Positions 30,001 to 42,000 of a stretch of DNA of 64,000 bases are shown piece by piece. Source of the DNA: Siphonodentalium dalli (lineage: Eukaryota > Mollusca > Scaphopoda > Gadilida > Siphonodentaliidae); NCBI GenBank assembly GCA_032622095.1, contig CP136063.1:177797956-177861955 (forward strand). Direction: 5' to 3'. Under the pieces are notes generated by a model. The model saw only the letters and a list, made by a program, of their open reading frames with translations. It had not been told where the DNA came from and searched no databases. Position numbers and translations under genes: made by a program. Positions within the stretch are counted from its first letter, which is position 1; each line of letters opens with the position of its first letter.

Positions 30001-33000
30001 TCATAGAGCACACAAGTGTATTTTGCGCTAATCCATGGCTCAAATTCATTCATTTGTTGCACACATTCTGAGTATAAAAGGAGATGGTCGCATAAATGGC
30101 CAGGTTTCACAGTACCCATTTAAGAGATGGGTCCAGGCAACTAGTTACAACAACAACATAAACACTCTAATTTAACATCATTTTCTGCTTTGTTTTTGAA
30201 AACCAAATATGACATATATAATCTAAACATGGAAATACCAAAGAATATCTTGTTATTTAATTTTTTTTTACAAAATAACTTGAAATGCATAGAAAATTCA
30301 AACAAAATAATTTCTTTCTTGTAGCACTTCTTGTTCATAGGAAGTTATTTTATACATGACAATTAAAATAAAATGTAATATAGATTTCGTAACCACATCA
30401 CACTATTGTAGCTTATTGTGGGCCTATTTATCTGCTAATCTTGTGACTGTTTGGCTGCTGATTCTTCAGACAACAAGAGTTGCAGTCCCAACAATGAGTA
30501 AATTTTTGTTTGGCTTAACCCTTTCTATACTGCATGGATTATCCCACCCGGTTATAAAAGTATACATTTGAATGTTCTATTGTTCATCTGGAGGGGTTTT
30601 CAGAAAAATAATAGCAGATGACAGATAATAAAAGTGCAGAAGGAGTCCTATTTATTGAAGGGAAATGTTCAGTATTGGTCGTTTGTTGAACTTATTAACT
30701 GAACATTTCCTAAGGGTATGGGAACTACTCGTCAATGAGTATTTAGTATATAAATGGTTAATAGTACATATAGTTCTTTATTTTTTTAGTCTTCCTCATC
30801 AATGCTCTTCCCTTCATCGGTTTCGGATTCCTGGACAACTTCCTCATGATAATTGCTGTAAGTACATGCACTAATCAGCTTTGTTAATTTGTCTGCTCTT
30901 GGCTGAGCTGAGGCAAATTTCACTACATTGCCTATGTTTTGTGCAAAATTAAAATAAATCTGCTTCATGGACTGCATGTAATTGTTCAGAGATTTGTATT
31001 TACTTATTACCATTGCATTCGGACGCATGTTATAAGTTACTAAAATGTAAATTAAAATTTTAAAGACATATTTTGTGCCTAATTTACCACAAATGATAGT
31101 TTTCTGTACAGCCACTACAAATGTTTGAAGAATGTGGCATTCAACTATTTATTGGGAGAGGAGCAATGACTAAGTGCCATCACTTTTGCGCCGATTCCTT
31201 TGTGATATAAATTATTTCAATATAATGTTTTAATCTAACTATTATTGCCGAAAAACTCCAATAAAATCAGCTGTACCTTTCATAAAACACAACATCTAAA
31301 CTATTTTTTTTCTGGCATACAAATACAACCTTTCCAGACAGTTTTACAGATTATTTTTAGAACAGAAACATCAGGCAATTTTGTGGGAATGTTCGGAGCA
31401 TAGCAAGGGGGAGAACTGTAAATTGTTAGCACCCTCCATCGAAGAGATTTCGCCGCAAAAGCTCAACTACAGTAATGCTCTAATTAATCGACTCCTTTAA
31501 CCACAGCAGAATTATGGGTAACTTAAATTTCAGGATTTAGTCGGAAATATGGCTTGTTGCCATTCATCAGAAATATCTCCCTGAGAGCTTTCCGATGAAT
31601 GGCAACAAGCCATATTTCTGACTAAATCCTGAAAAGTTACCCATAATTCTGCTGTGGTTAAAGGAGTCGATTAATTAGGGCATTGCTGTACACTAGTAAT
31701 AAACAACTTAATATGCTCGTATAGACAAATAATTTACTCAATCTTCAGTTCTGTCTGTTTCATTAACAAAAAAGCTATTAGTAGTCTTGAATCTGGTTTT
31801 ATAAAAATTATTTTGTTTTTGTAATTGTGGCCCAGAGGAGATAAACTATCTTTAAACTGTAGATGTATTTACTCTGGAAATTTTCTTCTAATATTTAAGC
31901 CAGAAGTATGTGGTTTCCCCAAAATTTCCAGTACTGCTTTGCAGGGAACAAAATTGGAATAAGAATTATTGTATTTATCCTTCTTATTAGCTATGTGGTA
32001 TCATGCAAGAAGTGATGATGACCTTCTAAAGTTGTGTTATTGTTAAAATATATTATACAACTAATCCAGTAAATCCACATAATTACTCGGTATGTGATTT
32101 CTTGATTTCCAGGGTGAATACATCGATTTAACCTTCAGTGCCACTCTCGGAATCTCAACAATGGCAGGTATGTCCAAATATGACTTCTGGTTGACAATGC
32201 AATACATATTTACTAACAAATAGTTAGTACATATATAGTCAATTTTGTTTATACCTGTTTTTGATAGGATATTTCTGACCAACTATGTTGTGTTAAAGAG
32301 AGTATGTCTCACCCTCCCCCCCCCAATGGCAAACCACAATTTAAAAACCTGTAAATGTGAGGGTATATACATGTACTATGAGTTGGACAAATCGAGTTTG
32401 GATATCTATTATATATTTTTGGAAATCTGTCTGTCTGTGTGTGTGTGTGTCTGTCTGTCTGTTTGCAATGGACTCGAGAACGGCCGAGCCGGGGAGTGAC
32501 ATAGGCCTATTAATTTGCCTGTGCGACGTGACCTTGAAATCGGGTCATATCAAGGTCAAACGCCCGAATATCACGGGATTTCGATGAAACTTGGTATGTG
32601 GGGGTCCTTTCATATGGGAAGTCTCATAAGCATATTCATTTGCCCGTGCGACGTGACCTTGACCTTGAAATCGGGTAACTTCAAGGTCAAATCGCCAGTT
32701 TTGATGGGATTTCGACGAAATTTGATACGTGGGGTTACTTTTGTCCATTGATTGTTTTGGACGGGCCATATCGTGACCCCGACCTGACCTTGACCTTCAA
32801 AATGATCAATTCAATGTCAAGTCTGGTTAAACCGAATGGATTTCGACAGGCACCCCGACCTGACCTTGACCTTCAAAATGATCAATTCAAGGTCAAATCG
32901 GGTAAAACCGGATGGATTTTGACGGGTACTTTTGTCGGGTACTTTTGCCCGGGCAGTGTTTTGGACGGGTCAAATCGTGACCCACCTGACCTTGACCTTC

Positions 33001-36000
33001 AAAATGGACAAGTACGGGTACTTTTGTCCGGGCAGTGTTTTGTCCGGGTCAAATTGTTACCCCACCTGACCTTGACCTTCAAAATGGTCAATTCATGGTC
33101 AAAGCCCGGACGAAGTCGGGTCACCTTCTTTATATATTTGAGGAAAGTTTGTGTCTGTGTATGTGGCCGCGATGGACTCCGAAACGGCTCTATCGATTTC
33201 GACGAAACTTGGTATGGGCACGTAGTATCACCCGGGAACCAACATAGGCCCATCCATTTGTCCGTGCGGCGTGATCTTGACCTTCGAATGACCTTCAACC
33301 CGTATCTCGGCTCCTGCTGGGCCGATTTGGACCGAGTTTGGTATGTTGGGGCAGTGTGAGGCGAATTTCGTCGCACCGGATGCCTGTGCGGCGTGACCTT
33401 GACCTTTTGAGTGACCTTGAACCCGTATCTCGGGATCCTCTGGGCCGATTTCCCCCATTTTTGGGGTGTTGGTGTAGGTTGACCCCGGGAGTAACATGGG
33501 CATGTCCGTCTGTCCGTGCGACGTGACCTTTGACCTTTGACCGATTTTGGTGCAAACGGGCAGTGTGAGGCGCTGAGCAATTTCGTCACACCCAGATGCC
33601 CGTGCAGCGTTACCTTGACCTTCGAGTGACCTTGACTCTCTATCTCAGGATCCGATGGGACGATCGGGATGAAATTTTCGTAGGTAGGGATTGTTCAGGC
33701 AGCCAAACATTTTCAACGGGTAGCGGCATGACCTTGACCTTTCAAATGACCTTGAACCTGTATCTCGGTATCCGCTGGGCCGATTTCCACCATTTTTGGG
33801 GTGTTGGTGTAAAAAAAAAACACAACGACTTTCCCTGTCAGGACGGGTACCCAGCTAGTCTCCTATATATTTTGAGAACTACGTATATATATATATATAT
33901 ATAGTCGCTATAGACTCCAAAACGGCTGGACAGATTGAGCTCAAACTTCCTATCTAAGGGTAAAAACCCACGGGAATGGTCGTCGCGGCGTTTTGGAGAA
34001 GCTCCAACCACCCGTTCTTCACTCCCAATCATCAAAATCACCGTCAACGGCACTGTGGGGGTTAATCGGGTTGATAGTTAAAGAGCGTTCCTATCCGCAG
34101 TGTAGTTGATAAAGAGTGTATGTGCGTAATGTGATTCTTATGTCTGGGTCTGGGCGTGTGCGTGTAAGACTGTATCCAGACATGAGCGTGTTGTGTGACG
34201 ACATTCCCAACACCTATCAGAGACAAATATTTTAGAGGTAAATGCACGTGGTTGTGAATTACGTTACGCCACGTGGATCCAGGCGGAAGTTAACCTGACC
34301 CTTCCGATGCCGTGTACGTTAGTGATACCGGAGTTATAGCATGCGTGTTATGTTTTTTGACTGACTGCAGTGCCCGATCCGCCGAATGTGAACATGTTAT
34401 CAACTGTTACGGCAGTCCGTGGCCCACGGCAGTCAATTGCTGTGTCGAATATTGAAGCCTACTGATCAATTCAAGGTCAAATCAGGTAAAACTGGTGGAT
34501 TTTGACGAAATTTACACCTACCGTAGGTGCAGCATACGTGTCTCGGAAGCTGTTGCAATTGCTTTTTTGAACAAAGCCATGAGACAAACCACGCCAGTGG
34601 CGGGCTAGTCTCCTATATATTTTGAGATTTCCGTATATATATATATACTAGAAGGTGACCCGACTTCGTCTGGGCTTTGACCTTGAATTGACCATTTTGA
34701 AGGTCAAGGTCAGGTGTGGTCAAACACCAACACCCCAAAAATGGTGGAAATCGGCCCAGCGGATACCGGGAAATCGGCCCAGCGGATACCGAGATACCCT
34801 ATGCATCAAATTTTGTCCGTAAAAATCCGCCAGTTTAACCCGATTTGATTTCCACTCAAGTATATAAACGCGCCTCATATACACACGCTCATTAATTATC
34901 AAGTTTCAACGTGCCCGAGATATCGCCAAGACGTCTGAAACAGTCAAATGCATCGGCCGGTTAAGCGTTAACGTGATCTAACGTTATTACCTCTAATGAC
35001 GTCATAGAAGTTACGCATTGTTTTTATCCTGATGGAAGATAGTACCACTTCTTCTTGATAATTGAGGCAGATAACTAAAACGGATACATACGCATTATAT
35101 ATCGTTGGAAAGAGGAAACACGAAAGATTCTCACAGTGTCATTATTATGACTGGCATTTTACACAGCGTAAAAACAGATTTGACCGCGGCACGTGAAAAG
35201 TTTACCTCGGATCTGAAAATTGATAGGCCCATGCCACCCCCCCCGGCCGAAAATACCCCCACATACCAAGTTTCATCGAAATCGGCTCGGTCGTTTTCGA
35301 GTCCATCGCTATCACACACACACACACACACCCCTGTTTGTATTACATACGTTGTGGGGACATTTCTTTAGAAATTCAAACAATACCGTAGTTGTGAGGA
35401 CCTCGTTATTTCGTAAATATTACAAACTCGGAGGGTACCTTTAACGAAATAACGGCAATCTTTGTAACGCATGCGTAGTATCATTTCCGCCTAGTGCGGA
35501 CGAAAAAATATCAAAAATTTCTAAAAATAAAAATTTCCGTCGCCTTAAGGGTAAAAACTGTTAACATTGTGAGGACATTGTTTTACTATATGAATGTCCT
35601 CACAGAGATGGGTTAACACACTCACACACACACACACACACCCTCACACACACACACAGATCTTCCAAAATATATAATAGACTAGAAGGTGACCCGACTT
35701 CGTCCCGGCTTTGACCTTGAATTGACCATTTTGAAGGTCAAGGTCAGGTGTGGTCAAACACCAACACCCCAAAAATGGTGGAAATCGGCCCAGCGGATAC
35801 CGGGTAATCGGCCCAGCGGATACCGAGATACCCTATGCATCAAATTTCGTCCGTAAAAATCCGCCAGTTTAACCCGATTTGATTTCCACTCAAGTATATA
35901 AACGCGCCTCATATACACACGCTCATTAATTATCAAGTTTCAACGTGCTCGAGATATCGCCAAGACGTCTGAAACAGTCAAATGCATCGGCCGGTTAAGC

Positions 36001-39000
36001 GTTAACGTGATCTAACGTTATGACCTCTAACGACGTCATAGAAGTTACGCATTGTTTTTATCCTGATGGAAGATAGTACCACTTCTTCTTGATAATTGAG
36101 GCAGATAACTAAAACGGATACATACGCATTATATATCGTTGGAAAGAGGAAACACGAAAGATTCTCACAGTGTCATTATTATGACTGGCATTTTATTACT
36201 CGCGCTGTTTCGAATCGATTTGTAAGCACCGAACTCAAATGAAAGTCCCGTAACACAGCGTAAAAACAGATTTGACCGCGGCACGTGAAAAGTTTACCTC
36301 GGATCTGAAAATTGATAGGCCCATGCCACCCCCCGGCCAAAAATACCCCCACATACCAAGTTTCATCGAAATCGGCTCGGTCGTTTTCGAGTCCATCGCG
36401 ATCACACACACACACACAGATACACACACACACAGATCTTCCAAAATATATAATAGATATTTGTCCTCTATAGAATCAAAAACGGCTGGCTCGATTGAGC
36501 TCAAACTTCCCATCTAATGGTAAAATCCCACGGGAATCGTCTTCGCAGCGTTTTGGAGAAGCTCTGAGCACTCATTCTCCACTCCCAATCATCAAAATCA
36601 CCGTCCTCGGCACTGCGGGGGTTAAGACAGTCACGCTCTTTATATTGATCAAATTTGGCGTTGTTAACCGAGTAACGCTCTTTATTGCCATCAGCGTTGC
36701 TAAACGGTCACCTATGCGTACGAATGCGTACGAAACTACAGATGCAAAACGCACCGGAACCGGAATGCATTTATCTTGATTAAAAAGGCAGAATTAATTA
36801 ACTCAAAACTCAAAACAACAAATGCGTGTCGTGTGATTCTTATGTCTGTCGTTCCTAGGAACGGGGGAGATTTTCATCGAATCATAAAACGCACTGGAAC
36901 CGGAATGCATTTACCTTGATGAAAAAGGCAGAATTAACTCATTGGAAAACAACAAATGCGTGTCGTGTGATTCCTATGTCTGTTGTTCCTAGGAACGGGG
37001 GAGATTTTCATCGAATCATACCTCTTTTAGGGACGGGGGAGAATTTGATCGGGTCAGTTTTTCCGCCCTAGGGACGGATACCATCATTTCTCTTGATTAA
37101 AAAGGCAGAATTAACTCAATGAAAAAAAAAATTTAAATTAAAAAAAAAAAACAAGTGTTGTGTGATTCTTATACTCTTGAATAAAAGGGCAGAATTAACT
37201 CATTGAAAAAAAAATTTAAAAAGGCAGAATTAAATTTTTTATTTTTTTTATAAATGTCATGTTTCTGACCAACCACCAGTGGCGGGCTAACCTGCTAGTT
37301 CTATATAAAATAGTATGGTACACATAATGTCGACTTCCAGATTGTCCACTCATCGTTCATCCGTCCATCATACCACCTGTCGTACCGTTTGTCTGTTCAT
37401 AAACAATTTCCACATGGTGTGGTAACTAAAACATTTACTATCTGTTTGGAACCAAATTATATGAGTTTCTCAGCCCAAAATGCAGATCGAGTTCGAATAT
37501 GGGTTTGATCCTTGGAGTTATGGCAATTTTTCCACTTAGAATTCACGCGTGCTGTAATAACTCAAACATCGGAACAAAACTTTTATATGTGAGTTTCTCA
37601 GCCCTAAATACAGATCGAGTTCGAATATGGGTATTATAAATTTGTTTTTACTGAGTTAAGACCCTTTTTCGACTTAGAATTTAGGCATACTGCGATAGCT
37701 CAAATTAGTTTTTTATGTTTACCCATACCATAGTATGGTAAACATAGTGCCGTTGCCCGGATTGACCACTCGTCGTTAATCCGTCCGTCTGTCTGTCTGT
37801 AGACACTTTACGCATTGTGCGATAACTCAAACATTTTATATCTGATTGGAACCAAATTTTGTATATGAATTTCTCAGCATAAAAGACAGATCGAGTTCGA
37901 ATATGTGTTTGATCCGACTATTTTTAACTGAGTTATGCAGAGTTATGGCCCTTTTTCGAAAAAAAATTCACTCTTAAAAAAAAGAAATTTAAAAAAAATT
38001 AGATTGAATTCCTTGCTCAATTTATAAATATAAATAAATAATTAAATAAATGAAAAAAAATATATAATCAAATATTTTTTTGTTAAATAATTATTAAAAA
38101 CAATTTTTTTTTTTTAAATTAACATAATTTGAAAAAACTAACACCATTATAACTCTGCCAAGGGTACCCCAAGTCACCACACCAAATTTTGTTTAAATCG
38201 GTCCAAAATCTTGTGTTATGTACTGGTAAATTTGTTTGGAGCGACATTAAATCCAATTCACCAATTTCATCCCATGACTTTGGTCTACTTAGCTATTGAT
38301 AAGGCTATATTATTTTCTGATGTCTCTTATGCCAATGTGCAGATAATCTGATAAAGAAAGCTATGGTATCTAATTTAAAATAAAGATTCAACAAGGCTAT
38401 ATTATTTTCTGATGTCTCTTATGCCAATGTGCAGATAATCTGATAAAGAAAGCTATGGTATCTAATTTAAAATAAAGATTCAACAATACTTGAACATCTT
38501 TGCTGCCTTGCACAGCTGAAGATATCACTCTACATAAACAATTCCTGTGATTTGTTGACAGCTCTGCTATATAATTGATATTAATGGGTCAGCAGTGAGG
38601 TGACTTATCTTGATCTATAGGTCACCTTTCACATTTAACCCACGGCTGTGGTGGTGCATCATTATCCTGTAATGATCATGTACCAATGCATTCTCTTATA
38701 TAAATGCGAGTGACCCATAAATTCCAATAATTTGTGTTATGTACATTTGTCTATAATAGTACATAACAGTATACTCTATAATTCAACACCAAAACTCTCA
38801 TTTATGATTCTGATCATAGTAATTTACCATTGCCAAGGGATGGGTTAACATCTGCCGATCATGATCGGCCTCTCGTTTTTCTGATTGGAACCAATTTTTA
38901 TATGTGAGTGTCTCAGCCCAAAATACAGATTGAGTTGACATATGAGTTTGTTCCGATGTTTTTTAACAGAGTTATGGATCCTTTTTACTTAGAATCATCC

Positions 39001-42000
39001 AGAATTGAGGTTTCCTTGATAGTGGTGTGCAGTTTTACGGAGTCTCGGTTATCTTTCGGTTCTATATTTCAAAACCAAACCGTAACCGATATAATCTATA
39101 AAAAAAACCTATTCTTGCAGTTTCAATTAACCGACAACTGTGGTCGCTGAATGTTGCTTTTCCAAGACATGTGGTTAGCACGCCTTTGTCAGCTGCTATT
39201 TACCATGCCACCACCATAGCAGTTTCAATTTGGAACATTTAGATGTGATATGGTGATGATGGTACATACTGTCACATAGACTATGGAAAATGGCTGGAAA
39301 TATTATGTCATATATTATACCATCTGCTCTTTGAATATAGTCATGGTGTATTAAGTAAAACCATAACCGAAACCAAAACCTTGTTTTTCTACAAAGACCA
39401 TACCAAAACCTAAACTGAAATGAAATTTCAAAACTGTACATCACTATTTCCTGATGATAACAGACTCCCAATGTGAGAGATATAAGAAAACTTTATTCGA
39501 TTTATTTAGATTAAGCTATTTTTAGCTATCATGCATTATAAGCTGTAATGGATGTCCTCAAAGATACGGGCGGCCTTCGGCGTGGGTATAGGTGTTAAAA
39601 TAGTCACATCTGCTAAAACCGCCATACAGAGAGAGAGAGAGAGAGTATTATATAATAGACAGATTTTGTTCTTATACCAAGCATACATATCGCATACATT
39701 CAATGTTATTGTCACGTTTGTACCCTTTGTTATGTAAACAAACTTTAAAAATGTTACAGAACCATTTGTTTATAGACAAACACTCGGAACTACGGATTGT
39801 CCAATGAAAATGTTCCGTTGCGCTGTAAAAGGCGAAGATAAAATTATTGGCGTGATCAACAATCGCATTCAAATCACACCAAATTTGATTTTAATCAACC
39901 CATTCTACCCACTGTCAGTTCAAAATCAGTTGGGAAATGATCAGACAGAAAACGTGTACATGATATAATTGTTCTTGCAAAGATATGAATATTTTTCAAT
40001 CCAGTCAGTATTTTCTCCTAAGCTAATATGGTAATACATACAAAATAAGGAATTTACAATGATAGTATTGTAAGTTGTAGACGCACCAAATTAGGGGTTT
40101 TACAACCGACATATAATGCGCGCGTATATAAATAAGGAAATGACACAATATCGTGACTCTGCTTTAAACAATTAATTCCCTGCACCTTTTGTGAGAAACT
40201 AAACAATGCTCGACCTACATTTATAACTATTTATAATTATAACCTATAAAGAAGGTCACCCATCCCTTTAACCCTTTACCCAACAGAAGGGCCCTGTGCC
40301 AATGCATTCTCTTATATATGCGAGTTGACCATAGGTCGCCTCGCATATATAAGAGAATGCATTGGCTTAACACATTAAAAATTATAAAATTGTTAAAGAA
40401 TGTAAGAAAAAATTATTTTTTTTAGGCCAATGCATTCTCTTATATATGCGAGGCGACCTATGGTCGACTCGCATATATAAGAGAATGCATTGGCACAGGG
40501 CATAACTGTAACTATCACAATGTGGTCAAGGAGCCGGTTCCAATGATATCCATATTTGTATGGTTCTATTGAGACAGACCGAAGATATTTTAGGCTGTTG
40601 AAGCTTTATTTGGCCGGTTTTGGCCGGTTTGTTGGGTAAAGGGTTAATACTTGGTAGGAGCATTGCTATAAGACCTAGTTTATAATTTGTTCATATGGTC
40701 ATGGTTGACTTAACTTTAGGGGCCACCAAGGGGGTTAGAAGATTTAACATTCAGTGCTATGTGGTTTTCGTGGATTTCATCTCAAGAACAGAAATCAATG
40801 CTTTTCTATGTATGAACAAAATCTACAGGTATTGAGTACAATAGAGCATTCAGGGCTGTTATTAGTGTATCATGTCAGGGGCTTCAGTGGGTCCTTGACA
40901 GGAGGCAACAAAATGGTCAAGAGATGGCAGATATTTTAATACTTGGTGTGGTTTATTGCCAGGAACCATAGTTTCCAATTTGTTCATATTGTCATGGTTG
41001 ATTGAAGTTTAGGGGCTACAGACACAGAAGATTAACATTGAAGGTTATAGATTTTGGAATCCAAGCTACTTGTAATGTGTGAAACCATTTTATTGAGAGC
41101 TACTTACTGTCCATTATATGAACTGTGGAAATCTGTTTTGAGTTCCGGGTCATAGGGGCCAGCATCCTCATCATATTATGGCTGTATAAACATTATACAG
41201 ATAACACTTTTGTATGGTCTAAACTATTTTCTTGAGAGCTATAATGACTCCCAGGATATGGTCTGTTTTAATTTATCTCAGGTTAGGGGTCCTAGGGTAT
41301 TCCAATGTTATATGCCTACCATTGTCAAAGTGACACTACTAGTGCATAATTGGCACTAGGATCCATACATTCTAATAGTTTGAGCTATCATCTGGTTTGT
41401 ACTGTACGATAAATGAATCATCTGTTAATCCATCCTTATAATAGTATTTCTGTCAGAAAATTAATGGGAATGTATAATCCTGATTCATGATGATTGTGTC
41501 ATGAAAATTGACAATTTCATAAATAGTAATTCCGTGTTCAAGATTAGATTGATTTGATATTACAATGACATCTATATTGGTGACCTGCATTGTCTTTTGT
41601 TCATAGATGATCATTTCAGTGAAACTACTTAATATTTTAGGAAATAACATGTAATCCAGTGTAATTTTCAAATTAAGGCAGTATCTCTATAGCCCAATAG
41701 AACCTCCCAGCACTATTCTCTGGTTCAAGGAAACAGGGTTTTTGGGCATGGAATTTCAAACTTTGCATATGACAGGCCAACCATGGTCAGTCTGTCCTTC
41801 TTGGGTTCTATGAACCCTACATTCTAACCCTAGTAGAAACCTTGTATTTTCTGAACATTTCCTAAAGGATAACTACTCTTTAATATTATTATATCATTCA
41901 TTTTCAGCTGCTGCACTTGGCAATCTGTTGTCAGATGTGGCAGGTGTCGGGTGAGTCATAACTCTGTTTATATGTCATTTGCATTTAATGTTATATAGTA

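Larger units (their letters stand above)
29617..30789 (+). other. TMEM65: TMEM65 intron 2
   Basis: Contains the shared 137-bp repeat (29641-29776), an inverted-repeat element (29783-30112) and a family J MITE (30515-30761). 30120-30510 is AT-rich with nothing recognised. Confidence 0.85.
32168..41907 (+). other. TMEM65: TMEM65 intron 4
   Basis: 9.7 kb. 32403-37310 is a Helitron-like cluster, 37311-38170 family K-like repeat followed by A/T-rich sequence, 38301-38484 a perfect 92-bp tandem duplication and 40268-40647 a family C element. A GA run lies at 39630-39645. 39000-40260 and 40650-41900 are otherwise featureless. Confidence 0.85.

Noticed and set aside
32748-33359. 203-codon plus-strand frame
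   Set aside because: It is the translation of TGACCTTGAC tandem text in the Helitron-like unit; overlapping frames on the other strand are equally open.
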